A stretch of 64,000 bases of DNA, taken from positions 1 through 64,000 of the forward strand of contig JAFCMP010000423.1 in the NCBI GenBank assembly GCA_017506865.1, read 5' to 3'. The stretch comes from Tribonema minus. Lineage: Eukaryota; Sar; Xanthophyceae; Tribonematales; Tribonemataceae. How positions within the stretch are numbered: position 1 is the first letter of the stretch; each line of letters starts with the position of its first letter. This document shows positions 49,046-61,100 of the stretch, piece after piece. Both the position numbers and the translations under genes were made by a program. Below the pieces are notes generated by a model that worked only from the letters and a program-made list of their open reading frames with translations, was not told the origin of the DNA and did not search any database.

Positions 49046-49289
49046 GGCAGTGCCGGAGCGCTGCCATAGCACCATTGCGGAACGTATTCATAGGATCACA
49101 CCCAACTTGGCACCTAGACCATCATTGAGCCGCCTGGCCGCGTCTTCCCTCAGCGTCCCGCTTGACACGGCTGGCGAAGACATGGTGCTCACTCCGCCTT
49201 CCCCCCCACCGCTCATTCCGCCACCTCCCCCCCCTCTTGGGCCGCCGCCCCCCCCCCCATTGCAGACTGTTAGCACGCGCTAGACGGAG

Positions 49290-50086
49290 AATGGGCCAGC
49301 ACGGGTGCTGCGCCACGCGTCGCTGTTCAGCGGCATCGGCGGCTGGGAAGCGGGGTTTGAGCAACTTCACCTTGACGGCGTGCAAGTGGACACGGTCTTG
49401 GCGGTGAACAACGACCCCATCGTGACGGCGGCGTACAGCAACACATTTGCGGGCAAGGGGAAAAGGGTGCTTACAGCCAGCGTTGGCGACGCCAAAGTTA
49501 CCGAGGCAGTCGCCGGCGCGGCGCCGGATGTTGTCACCTACTCGGCGCCATGCACGGACTACGCCACGACGGTGTCATCAGGGCGGGCGAGGCGGCCGAG
49601 TGCATAATGGCGGCAGTTAGCAATATCCCAGCGGGGCGGGTGAAGTTTGCACTTGTACAAAACATGCGCCACATGCTGCGGTCATCCACGTGGCAGACGG
49701 CCAAGCGTTTGTTAATTAGCAGGGGCTACGCGGTGTCCACGGCGCTTCTGCCGGGCAAGCTTTTGGGGTGCCCTTGTCGGCGCACGCGCGTCTACTGTGC
49801 CATTGTCAGGGTTCGGGAGGGAACTAGACAGGCGCTGCAGCGTTTTGGCGCGTTTCTAAATGCATACATACGGCTCTGCAAACCAGTGGCTTTGATCAAT
49901 GCGGTACCTGATCTTGGTCCTCTGCTGTTCCTCAAGCCCCGCGCCAAAGGCAAGAAAGGCGTGTATAGCACTGCTGGCTTGCTTCCTAGCCCTGTTAGGC
50001 GTTACACTGGCGTTGTTGGCAGTGAATATGTGCGCAGTGCTCAGGATGACGGTCCAGTAGAGGATTCAACTGTGACCCACGCATGA
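49290..50086 (+). mobile_element. Retroelement 2: C5 cytosine DNA methyltransferase domain
   Basis: Motifs of the C5 methyltransferase family appear in the right order. Motif I is SLFSGIGGWEAGFEQ, the AdoMet-binding loop, followed by an acidic/Asn segment (VLAVNNDPIVTAAYSNTF) like motif II-III. A Pro-Cys site (DVVTYSAPCTDYATT) stands for motif IV with the catalytic Cys. A segment VKFALVQNMRHML stands for motif VI, and LLGCPCRRTRVYCAIV for motif VIII with its paired Arg residues. It lies between the gag-side repeats and the protease/reverse transcriptase region, in the same orientation. The reading is interrupted, so this copy is taken as a fossil. Captured cytosine methyltransferases are known in a few algal and dinoflagellate retrotransposons; this would be a separate case. 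Confidence 0.8.
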
Positions 50087-50289
50087 TCAGCTAGCCAGGG
50101 CCATGACGTATGGCAAGACTTTGCCAACAAAACTGCTCAAGAGCAAGCTCAGCCTCATGACTGCCAATCTCGTTATGCCGCAAGCAGCAAAGCTGGTACT
50201 ACAAGCAGGGGACCCGAGCGTCATTGAGCTGGCGGACAGCAAGACGATTGCCATTCACGGCGTGGTCACGCTTTGGTTTCAGTGAAAGG

Positions 50290-53165
50290 GTGGCAAGCAG
50301 TGCCGGCACAGGTGTTACATAGTGGATATGCCTGGCATTGATGCCATCGTCGGTACTGACTTCTTTGTGTGCTGTGGCTCCGTGATATCATATGCCAGGT
50401 GCAAGCCCGTTTGCGCTCATGGGGAGTTTTGGCCCAGAAATACCCATGGTGTCTGAGGGGACCCCGAGAGTTGCAACGTCAAACGGCGCGGCACCGTGCG
50501 CAGCTCTTCAGAGGCAGAGGTGCCAGCACCTCGCATCGCGCCGCCAGGCTCACCGAAGATGTGGTCCTGCAGCCGTTCGAGGAGCAGCTGCTGGAGGTCG
50601 GTCTACATCCAAAGTTGGCGGGCGTATCGGAGTATGACGGTATTCTGGAACCTGGCAGTTCTGCGGTGATGCAGAGTTTGGTGAGTCGCGGCGCCAAACT
50701 AGCTCTGACCGCGGTGCGTGTCGCGTCGGCAAGCGTGGTTTACACAAAGGTGGTCAACACGTCGACGGTGCCACTTTTCATCAAACGCAACACGCATTTA
50801 GGCAGTGTGAGGCCGGCGCGGGCCGGTGAAGTTGTTGAACTTCAAGAAGCCAGTTTGCCAAAACTCCAAGACTGGCTGTTGAGGTTGGCAGCGCAACAGG
50901 AGAGTCCCTAAGTGCAGGTGGCGGCGATTGCTACTGCATACCGGATGCAATCTGATGCAGTCATGGCTGACGCACTGCAACAGGATCTGCACAAGCACTT
51001 TTAGCAGCCCGGCGGCAGCGCGGCACGCAATGCTAGCAGAGGCGCGGCGCGCGATGCTGGCAGTAGCGCGATGCGCAATGGTGGCAGCAGCGCAGCGCGC
51101 AATGCTGGCGGCGGTCCGGCGCGCAATGCTAACGGCAGCTCGGTGCACAATGCTGGCAGCTGCGCGGCGCGCGGCGTCGGCTGCAGCACAGCGCGCGATG
51201 TCGGCGGCAGCGCTGCGCATGACGCTCACAGCGGCGCAGCGTGCAACGTCAGCAGTGCGGCGCGCAATATTAGGGAAGCGGCGGCGCGCACGGGCGCGCG
51301 ACACGCGTAGGGTGCAGCAGCAGCGCGGCGCGTAACGTTGACGGCAACGCGGCGCGTGATGGCGGTGGCACATGTGTGCGCGCGGCAGCAAGCGGTGAAA
51401 GCGGCGGCGCAGTGCGTGACGGTGATGCTTTCATAGCAAGTGGCCACGGCCACGACGGCAGCACAATTGGCGCTAGCAACGACGGCACGCCGGCATGCGC
51501 ACTAACGGTGTGCAGCGATGAGGAGCTGCGTGAGATGCTCCTACTGGGCGGGGAGGTTAACTCCATGCTGCGCGAGGTGGCGCTGGACGGCGAGCCCCTG
51601 ATAGACAAGGTGCTACGGGTACTGCGCGCAAACAGGGCCGTATTCGCGGCAGATCCCAAGAACCCACGGCGGACGCACCTGATGGAGGTGGACATAGACA
51701 CGGGCGCTGCGGCGCCAACTGCTGACAAGGCCAGGCATTGGGCATACAAAGAGGCAGAGTACATCATGGACCATGTCAGGGCCATGCTGCAACGCGGTCA
51801 CGTGGAGGCTTCCAACAGCCCATGGGCCTGCAACCCAGTGCTCGTCAACCAGAATGGCAAGATTAGGTTCTGCGTTGACTTCCGCAAACTCAACGTTGAG
51901 TACTCTGTCACCAAGCGCGACAGTCACGGCTTGGGCAACATAGATGATATGCTGCAGAAGGTGCACGGAGCGAAGGTCATGTCATCAATGGACCTGACGG
52001 CAGGCTACTACCAGATCCCACTGGCCGAGTCACCCAAGGCCAAGACGGTGTTCCGTGTGCCGAACGGCGCGCTGTAACAGGACACGGTGGCGCCATTTGG
52101 GCTTGTCAACCTGCTGGCTCAGCTCACGCGCCTCATGCACCAGGTGCTTGGGGAGGCAATGGGGTCACAAGCAATGGTGTACATCGACGATGTGCTCATC
52201 TATAGCAAGTCAGTGGAGGAGCACATCAACCAGCTTGATGACGTGCTGCAGCGGATCCACGCGGCGGGCATGAGTGTGGCGCATCACAAGTGCCAGTTGC
52301 TCAGGCACGAGGTCAAGTTTCTAGGCCACTTTGTTGGCACAGGTGGAGTACGCCCAGCCCAGATAAAGTAAATGCCACGATGAACATGTCGCCGCCGGTG
52401 GATACGTCGGAGAGGCCAGACAAGATGCTGATGCAGAACGTATTGGGCTGCTTCAACTTCTACCGCTGTCACATGTAAGACTTCAGCAAGATCGTAGATA
52501 TCTATAGATGTTACCAAACGTATTCCTATATTATAAGCACATGCATTTACAAGGATGGGGCGCGAAGCGACAGGCGGCATACCAGCCGCTCAACGAGCGA
52601 TGTGTGACGCCAGCATGGCCATACACACGGATTTCACGTTGCCCTTCATGCTCTAACTGACGCGGCAAAGACCTGACAGCGTGAGCCGCTGCACGTGTTT
52701 ACTTGGTCCGACCTTTTCAGCAAGATACAAGCCTTCACCAAACTTTGTGCGCGATGGGGCTCTGCCAACTTCGAGAAGGGGAACAGGTGAGCGAAAGTTG
52801 TAGTTGGCTACTTCAGCAAGTTGAACTCCAAGTTAGACTCAAACATGGGTGCAACAGCGCTGGAGTGCTTGGCAGTCGTGCTCGGAGTTCAACTTGCTGA
52901 AGTAGCCAACTACAACTTCGTGCTTGGTGGTCGTGCTCGCGCTCAATCACTTCAGACCCTATGTGTGGGGCAACCCAGTGACGGTGGTTTCAGACGCAGC
53001 AGCGCTCAGGTGATTCTTGATACTTCAAGACCACAACAGCAAACTGCTGCGCTGGGCCATGCACATCATGGAGTACGTTGTCACGGTGCAACACAGAGCA
53101 GGCAAGCGGAACAGCAACACCGACGGGCGCGTTGTGCGTTTGCCCACGCAATAGGACCTTGAACC
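50290..53165 (+). mobile_element. Retroelement 2: protease-like, reverse transcriptase and RNase H region
   Basis: A protease-like stretch (DMPGIDAIVGTDFF, about 50325-50370) is followed by an Ala-rich spacer (about 51000-51400). The reverse transcriptase of Ty3/gypsy type follows, with NQNGKIRFCVDFRKLN, SSMDLTAGYYQIPL, the active-site YIDDVLIYSK and KFLGHFVGTGGVRP. RNase H-like remains follow to about 53165, ending with a stretch resembling the AGKxNxNADALSR end of the domain. It is broken. The same parts occur in fossil 1 on the other strand. Confidence 0.8.
52792..52920. repeat. Inverted repeat, 37-38 bp arms, within retroelement 2
   Basis: The left arm 52792-52829 and right arm 52884-52920 are inverse copies that differ by one base of length, with a 54-base loop. 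The left arm sequence is also present once in fossil 1 (about 42355-42388). So the left arm is ancestral to the family and the right arm is an inverted duplicate. Confidence 0.85.
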
Positions 53166-55104
53166 GCCGCGTCGGTACTGGCACGCCGATTGCAGAAACC
53201 ATTCATGTATACTTGCAGAAAGCGTTCATGTATGCTTGCAAGATCTGCAACAATTTAGAGGTGCAGAGACCTTCTGCGTGACGCCGAACTATCAAGCGCG
53301 ACCGCAATCTGCCCTTGGCCATGCACACTGTCAGTTACCATGCACACATACTGCCACAACTGCTAAGCGCATTGTACATGAAAGCATTGAGCATACAATG
53401 TTGTCTTTCCTGCATCTCACAATGATGCTTTTGACCCAGAGCTAGCGCCTGATTTAACCCTTGTGCCAAACAGGTTGCGCCAGTTGCGCCAGCTTGCGGC
53501 CTAAGTGACTCGTGCCGCAACTGGCGATACTCGCAATTTTACTAATGAGTGTTGCAGCATGCTCATTACTCGCGAGTTTGCCTCATATCTTGTCAGTCTA
53601 GAGTTAGTGTTTTAAATAGGGTTAGTCATGAAGATGCTAATCTTAACACTTATGTAAGTTGTGTGGGCCTTAATAATGACTGTAGAATGACTAGAAGCCT
53701 TAATGTGAGTTGCGCCAGTTGCGCCATGGTTTTAAAACTAGTTTAGCCTGACTCAAAATCCCAACCTCAATTGCGCCAAGGCCGTCTGAGTTTAGGCGCT
53801 AGCCTGTAGCCTGAGAGCGTCAAATACACTGGTGATGAAGTACGTCCAGGCTCAAGTTGAAGTCTGCCGTCATTTGCCATACTTGAGGAATTTGCAGCAA
53901 TTTACTAGCTTTGACGTAATTTGGCGTCATTACTCATCAACAACCCTGACAAAGCGTTGCGGTAGTCTGTCTGACTAGCAAGCCTGCGTGTTCACGAGCT
54001 GCACAGTTGGTGCTGCTCAAGCGTGCGTCAATCTCCATTGTGTGTCTGAAGCAGCAACCGCGCTGAGGAGTTGCTCGCATGCACAACTATCCCCATAGCA
54101 GGTGCCACGAAGCGCATCGGCTGGTATGCCCCAGCTTAAACATTGTAGTCGTTGTGGTTGCGGGAGAAGAGCTGCTGCTACCGCTGGCCGCTTCAAACAT
54201 CATTCCTGAATTGTAATGCGTGTGGCATTTCATGTGTCAGCGTTGTCTGCGCCTTCCCTCCGCGATTTTTCCATTGCACCTGCCGTGCGAAGGGGCCCAA
54301 ACTATATGCATTCCACAAAGTGCTCGGGCAGTCTGCCAGCCAGCAGCAGGTGTGTGTGCGAGCCATACATTTTTTGCATGCACCTGGTGTACGCAGTTTG
54401 CAAGTGCACCACAGCTCAGCTCAGAATATGTTGTGATACCAAAATTGCCCGAATGAACGCCCCATACCTTCAAGCTGCCAACGCCCGATGCCTTACCCCA
54501 CGCAGCAACGCCCAACAAGCAGGCTTCCACGCAGCTGCATGCCGCGGCCTCACCAGCACCATCAATGCCGTCGTTGGACGCATCTCCCGTCGCCATCACA
54601 CAAACTGTACTTGCTGCAGTGGCTGCTGCTACGCTGCTTTGGCATTCCCCAATACGCCCGCTCTGACTTGCACTTGCGCCACAGTGACGCTGACAGAGCA
54701 AGCTTGAGCAGAAGCCCCCCCCCCCGCCCCGCGCCCCCTTAACGCCCCGCTTCTTTGTGGACGCTTATGAGATGCACAGTGCGCGGAACTTTTCATCCGC
54801 ACGCACATGCGGCAGCTTTGTGTGAGAGCTGTTCGTGTAGCTAGTAAGCTTCTGTGTACAAGTTTGGTCTTCTCATGCAGCGCACAAGATGCCCACAATG
54901 AGCTCGGACTCATGTGCTTTGTACCCACGTCTGCATATCATGTCTGATGATGTTGGCTGTGCGCACTTTCAGCAGGATCGGCGGCGTTTATACAAAGCCT
55001 GGCCAATGTGTTCATTCATACAGAAGTACCTTAAATGTATGCAAGGCTGCCCCATCTGCCCTGACATGACACGCTTGCCTCTGCTTTCAATTTGCTGCTC
55101 GTAG
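53166..55104. other. Region between retroelement 2 and the kinesin motor exons
   Basis: No gene is confidently placed. The first exons of the kinesin gene (start codon and the first motor strands) should lie in the right part but could not be recognised. A cluster of GCGCCAGTT motifs lies at 53470-53790, and a proline/alanine-rich open stretch at about 54475-54680 may or may not be an exon. Confidence 0.4.
53470..53790. repeat. Cluster of TTGCGCCAGTTGCGCCA repeats with hairpins
   Basis: TTGCGCCAGTTGCGCCA occurs at about 53472 and again at about 53710. An inverse copy (CGCAACTGGCG) lies at about 53516, forming a stem with the first. A second imperfect hairpin around TAATGAG/CTCATTA follows at 53535-53575. 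It could be a degraded short DNA element. Confidence 0.45.
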
Positions 55105-58100
55105 GTATACGACGAGGTGTCTCACCCTGCGGTGCACTCACTGATGAAGGAGCAGTGGCCAGCTGGCAGCAACAATAAAACAATTGTGGCCAAGATGCTG
55201 GTGGTCTATGGCACCACCAATGCGGGAAGTGAGTACCTGTGGTGACAGTTGACCTGACCTTGAACAATTGCGGTGAAGTTTAAATTGAACTTTACATGCA
55301 AGTTGAATGCCGCATGTACAGCCATGTATGTGCTCTGAGCAATTTGCAGAAGTCACACTCAGTCTGTTGCAGGCTTTCGCCAAGTTTTGTTAATGACACA
55401 AGTACGCGTAGCGACGCAAGTGCGCACAACGACGTAGGTATGCAGGATTCTGGGTAACGACGGCTAATTACGGCAAACCCTAGTTGCTGCAATACCCTAA
55501 ACCTAGACCCAACCCTTACTAAGGCTAGGGTTAGAATGTGCTCCAGGGCGCATAGGTGCATGAAAGAGTGGTGGAAGCCTGCCCTGCGCATTTGAGCATT
55601 CTCTGCACCTTGGGGTCAGCGCACTTGTGCTGCTGCATGTCTTGATCCCCTTGCCAGTCTCTCGAGTGAGATGGGCGATAAATCTAGGCAACCCACCGAG
55701 AAACACGCCGAGGCAGTAGCGGCACTCCAAGCGAGCCTGATCACCAGCAGCAGCAACATTCGTTGTGCAGCGTCCATTTGTTGCTATTATCCTCTGTCCA
55801 GGGCATGATGCATCTTGCCACACTGCACTTGCAAGCAGACGCAGCCACCGTTCTCGCGTACCCTCAGCAGCACCGATGAAAGCGGTTCAGGCCCGAACAA
55901 GCAACCCTAGTTAGGTCAAGCCCTGAACCCCCTAACCCTACTTGTGTCAAACCCTAAGCCCCCTTACCCTACCTCGAATCTTAGGCCGTCATTGCCGCAA
56001 GTATGTACGATCCGGGCTAATAACATCATAATGCATACATACCTACCCCCAGGACCCGTCATTAACCCTGCTTTCGCCAACGTTTACTCCGTTTTTACGT
56101 GTGTCTCGCTTGCCAGTCGTTTGCCGCTGTGACCCTCTACAGTGTGTATATTGGGTAGAAGTACAAGGCCGTTAGGTTTGTGATGCGCATGAAGCTGGCA
56201 ATTGCGAAGCAACTTGAAGTTGAGCGACATCCATCTTATTGGCCAGTCGTGTATGGCCATCAGTATATGATGGGTTACAATCAAGTCTAAGGTCAGACTA
56301 ACCCTAACCTGACCCTAACATTGACGTGATCCACTGCGCTTGCTTCCTCTGCAGAGACGTTCACGGTGCTTGGGTCTGCCGCCGACCCGGGCATTCTACC
56401 GCATGCACTCATGGACATCTTTGAACTGGCACCATCGGCTGCCACCATCACCTTGAGGTGCACAGAGGTACGATGGGTTTGTAGGGTATGACTTCTTGGT
56501 AACACCACCGTATAAGTGTTGTGAATTTTTGTAATACCAGGTCATGAAGCTGCAATTTACAATATGCTCCAGGACATGGCTGTTGGTTGTTGAATGAAAG
56601 GTCAATGTCCATCTGCACTTCCTAGTGTTTCAGCCATCTGTCCATGCATTGCCTCCCACGGCGAGTTACACGTGTTGGTTAACGCGTTCGGCGCAGCGGG
56701 CCACCGGTCACGGGTTAGACCCAGTACAAAAACTATTACTTGTACCGGTGCGACAGGTTTACGCGCCATCTCTGACTCGTACGCGTACTTGTTGAAATAA
56801 TCATGTTGCGCTACTCGCGACCTGTTTTACAACGGCACTACGCACCACATCCGCCCCCATCTATTCATGAATGGCAGTTTGTTCCTCAACATTGCACACT
56901 GCTACGGTGTCACAGGTTTACAAGAACAAGGTTCGCGACTTGCTTGACATTGAAACTGCCACAGCGGACAAAAAGGTGAGCGGCGATTACTGTGGCGCAA
57001 GCTTGCTTGTGTTGCGTAGCTGTGCCACATCTGACGCAAACTTGCTGTCGCTTTGATGCTGCCAGCTCTGATGCATACAGGCACAATATGAGTGTCAGGA
57101 TTTGCAAGTCACATAGTATACATCTCAAGCCTGCTTATGCAAATCAGCGTTGATGTGCTATTGTGTTTGGGCATACTTGGGTATTGCTGTTTTGTGCAGC
57201 AGCGGGACCCAGCGCAGAATGGAGGCTATGAACGGACCATCAACAGTGCAGAGGACGGTATCGAGGTCATCCAGAATGCCCAGGCGAGAAAGTGCTTGCA
57301 TACACAGAAGGCTGGATGTTGTTGGTGCTTGTGGCCTGTTTGCAGCATTTCGCGCCAGGCCTAGGCTGCTACTCTTCTTGAAGTTCAGCAGCAGACTTTA
57401 CCGTAATGCAACTGCCAATGTGTGCACCCAGGACAGTTCACTTGTCCACTCTGTCACATCTGCAGCCTTGAGGCTCAAGCCTAAAACACATACAGCAATG
57501 AATGATTGCTCACACACTGCTCTTGACAGTCACCGCAGCAGCTTGCATGCATCTTTTTGTTTGGAGGCCTGCAAGCATGATAACATTGCCACGAGCAAAT
57601 TGTAATGCAACAAGATTGCATGTTATCATTTGTAATGCCGCATATTTACTGTTGTTCCTATTGCATAATGATTTGCCCGTGCAGGAGAGGCGGCAGACGC
57701 ACAACAACGGCATTAATGAGGTGCGTATTGCAGTTGCCAACAAAAGCCTGCATGCCTTCGTGGTGTGTGGCCTAGTCATTAGGCATTGAAAACCACAATT
57801 TCATGGCTGAACAGTGACTGCGCAAGCAATATGTGAGCTATCTGGTGTAAAAGTATCATGTCACCCAGGCTACAAGCCTTGATCCGCCCTCCAGGTCCAT
57901 GAACTAGCGGTAACAGCTGCTGTTGGTTATTGCGATTTGTATCTTGCGGGTGTCAGGCAGCTACAACAGTCTGCCGGACCTGAGTAATGGTTAACTACAA
58001 ATGTGTTCGCCTTGACTCCCACCCCCTGTACTAGTAAATAGTGCATTGCGGTGGCAGCGTGTGAAACGTAGAGTGTCACACTTCCATTGTCGTATGCGTG

Positions 58101-61100
58101 CTTCCTGTGAGGCGCAAACAGCAATGGCTACATACAACTTCATGCACCTATGATCATTCTGTTGGTGTGAATCTTACTGCAAGTTAAGCAAGTGCAAGAG
58201 TGAATGCAGTTTGCTTCACTTCTGCAAGGGGTCAAGGTGTTGACGCTCCTAATTTTGCGTAGGGTCAGGTATCATAGTCATATTCTGCAGGCACCAATAA
58301 ATATGGTTTGCCTTGCTCTTTACAAGAGGCATGCTCTGTGATCAAGTACATGAAAAGATTAAAACTGTTGTAGTGATTATGATTAATCAGCTGGCATGTG
58401 GTTCATGATGTGTTCGAGTGCATGACAACAGCTGTATGCATTCATGGGGTATCACCAGCACCCCCTGCACTCATCAAAACATTATTTGCTGCCGTAAACC
58501 CTAACCCTAAGTGATACACTTAACAATGTCCTTTTTTGCACCTCTTCTTCGCCAGACATCAAGCAGGAGCCACCTGCTCATCGATATCAGCGCCACCCTG
58601 AACGGCCAAACTGTGAGTCTTCTACAATAACTCACATGAGCACTTACCATGTGCACCAGTGCATAGTGTTGTCATAAAGCGGGCTACCGTGTGTGCAGAA
58701 TTACCGTTTGATCAAAAGTTCTAGAGGCTCTTGGAACATCTGCAGATTGCAAGACCATCGGCTGTTGACAGCACACTCCCCATCGCAGAAGGCCGGATGA
58801 CCCAGCCTTGACTTGAAGTTGCAACCCAACACAACTTCCTCCACTGCTTCTAGTATCTCAGGCAAATGACCCTCCACTGTTATGGTATCTCAGCCGAATG
58901 ACCCTCCACTGCTTTTAGTATCTCAGCCGAATGACCCTGTCTTGACCTTGCAACGCAGCGTTGCAACACTGTTCCCTTCTGCCTCCTACTTGTATCTTAT
59001 CCTGTCAGTCATAGTTTGTAGCGGCTGCAGCCTGTAGCATCATGTGGACCGCTCAAACTGCTTGCACTTGCCTATACCGGGCATCATCCTGCTTCACTCC
59101 ACTTGAGTATGCACACTGCCGCCCAGCGTGGTCTGCGGCTCTGTCCGGTATGCTGTGCCTAGTAACAAAGCGGCAGTCAAAAGAATTCAGCTTGACATGT
59201 ATACCGTTTAAATAGCGTCACCAATGTGCTGCAAAACTAGTTGGACATAAATCAGCATTGGCTTTGCAGTTCAGCAGTTGTCATGATGCTGAGCGTGTTG
59301 CCCGAGCTTTCCGTTAGTTGGCCGATGACACAGAAATGACAGTTCCCCTCCAGGGAGCCCCAACCACCCTAACCACCCACAACACTTATTATTTCGATGT
59401 TTTGTATGAGCTGAACGGAGAACAACGAACCATACTGAGGGTCATGATGAGGCGTTGCGCTCGTCATCTGCCAGTGGCACTTGTTCGCAGCGCCTGCCCC
59501 CCCCACAGCCTTTTCAGTGTAGCATTGCCACCCACGCCTTTTGCTGCCTGTTCTATGCCCGATGATGCAGAGGGAATATTGGGTCACCGACATGGCTGGC
59601 ACGGAACAGAGTAAGAAGTGAGTCACAGGCCTTGAATTTACCTACTAATAGCCAGCCTCAGCAATACATCAGCGCATGTGGTTGTCAGATTGTTCTGGGC
59701 CTTGCAATTATTGTTTGGCCCCAACATTATTCATACTTTGACAGCATTGTGTTGCGCCAGATGAAACCGCACTTTACTCGATGTTTGATGTACACCACTC
59801 AGGAGATGTTGTTACGGTACATATGCCTATGCTGGTGATGGTGATTCTTTCTATGCAATGTTGATTCTCTATGTGCCAGTGCCAGGCATGCTTGAGCTTG
59901 AGAAGCAAAGCTCGACTTCAATTGTGTCGGTTCAACGAGCAGAAAGCTACATGAACATTCTCATTGCTGTGGAGATGGGCACCACTCACTATGTCTATGC
60001 TTCTTGGCGCACATGTGTATGAGCAGCAACACACATCAATAAACTGCAGGATTCATGCTTCAAGTTGATGCAGTCTGGCATGTACGCTTGGTCTTGCCAG
60101 CAACAGTACTGTCAAAAACAGTAATGAGACAAATGTACTCCGCCCTGTCCTGCGTTGTGAAGCAATGGTGTTTGTTACAAAGCTAAACGAATAAAAACTA
60201 TTGCTGTGACTACAAAAGGTTAAACATGGTGAAGACTAAAAAAACAATTTGCAGTTGCATTATCTACAGAAAAACCAGGTCAAAAGGATGACGATTGGTT
60301 TCGGCAATTGCTTAAGTGCGCTGGTGACAGCTGACATAGCCAAAAATCCCAAAATACCGCCCGATCCGTGTTGGCGAAGCTGAAACGCCAGCCGCTGGCG
60401 TAGGTTCAGATCACTGCTTGTCTCACTATCAGGCTTACCGTGGATTGTTCACGCCTTGACGTAATGTACACTCAGCAGAGTCTTGAAGGCTTGAACACGT
60501 GGCAATTGCTCTTGTGCCTCGCAGGACGAATGGCAACCGGACACGGATGGAGGAGGCGGATGACATCAATCTTGTAAGCAATGACCAAGTTGCTCATCTG
60601 CTCAAAAAATCTTTGAAATTCTCTCTCACACCTATACATAGCAGCCCAATGACGCAGAGGTTGCAATTGAGTTTAAAGTCGCGTGCTACAAAATGGCCAG
60701 GCCTTGCATAGAGAATTTGCAGATGATCTGAATAAGATGCTGGTGAATGTGTTTACATGCGCCGTTAGGGCTTGTGGTCATTCTGGGTGTCACATGCGGA
60801 TTGTGTTATCGACGGCTTCAAAAGTTTGTGGAACAATTGGTTTCAACAGTGTGACCACAGGCTTCTGGTATAAACTGTTTGCAATGTAGCAGCTGTGACC
60901 GTGAAGCTCATCAATTGTGAATCGCTATCATAATGCCTACTGTCGTGAGTAGTGCAGTGGCGACTGCATTGTTGCCCCACTCAAGACGTTGCTGAACTTT
61001 GACAGTGGACGCCTGAGTATAAATGACCACATCGTCATGCACATATTCTTGGCTATGAGACCTCAACTTGAACATCATCAGCATCCAATCCCAGTGTTGT

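Larger units (their letters stand above)
45300..53165 (+). mobile_element. Ty3/gypsy-type retroelement 2 carrying a C5 DNA methyltransferase
   Basis: A GC-rich block of about 7.9 kb, with codon use unlike the neighbours, holds the parts of a Ty3/gypsy-type element in order: gag-like, a Gln/Arg/Ser-rich repeat region, a cytosine DNA methyltransferase domain, a protease-like stretch, reverse transcriptase and RNase H. Integrase and terminal LTRs are not recognised in the window. The element is broken, with roughly four or more interruptions, but most parts remain readable, so it is younger than fossil 1, which lies in the opposite orientation just upstream. The methyltransferase is cargo not found in ordinary Ty3/gypsy elements. 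Confidence 0.8.

Noticed and set aside
44400-54100. LTR pair around retroelement 2
   Set aside because: By eye the 44.4-45.3 kb and 53.2-54.1 kb flanks share no direct repeat. A self-alignment would be needed to exclude diverged LTRs.
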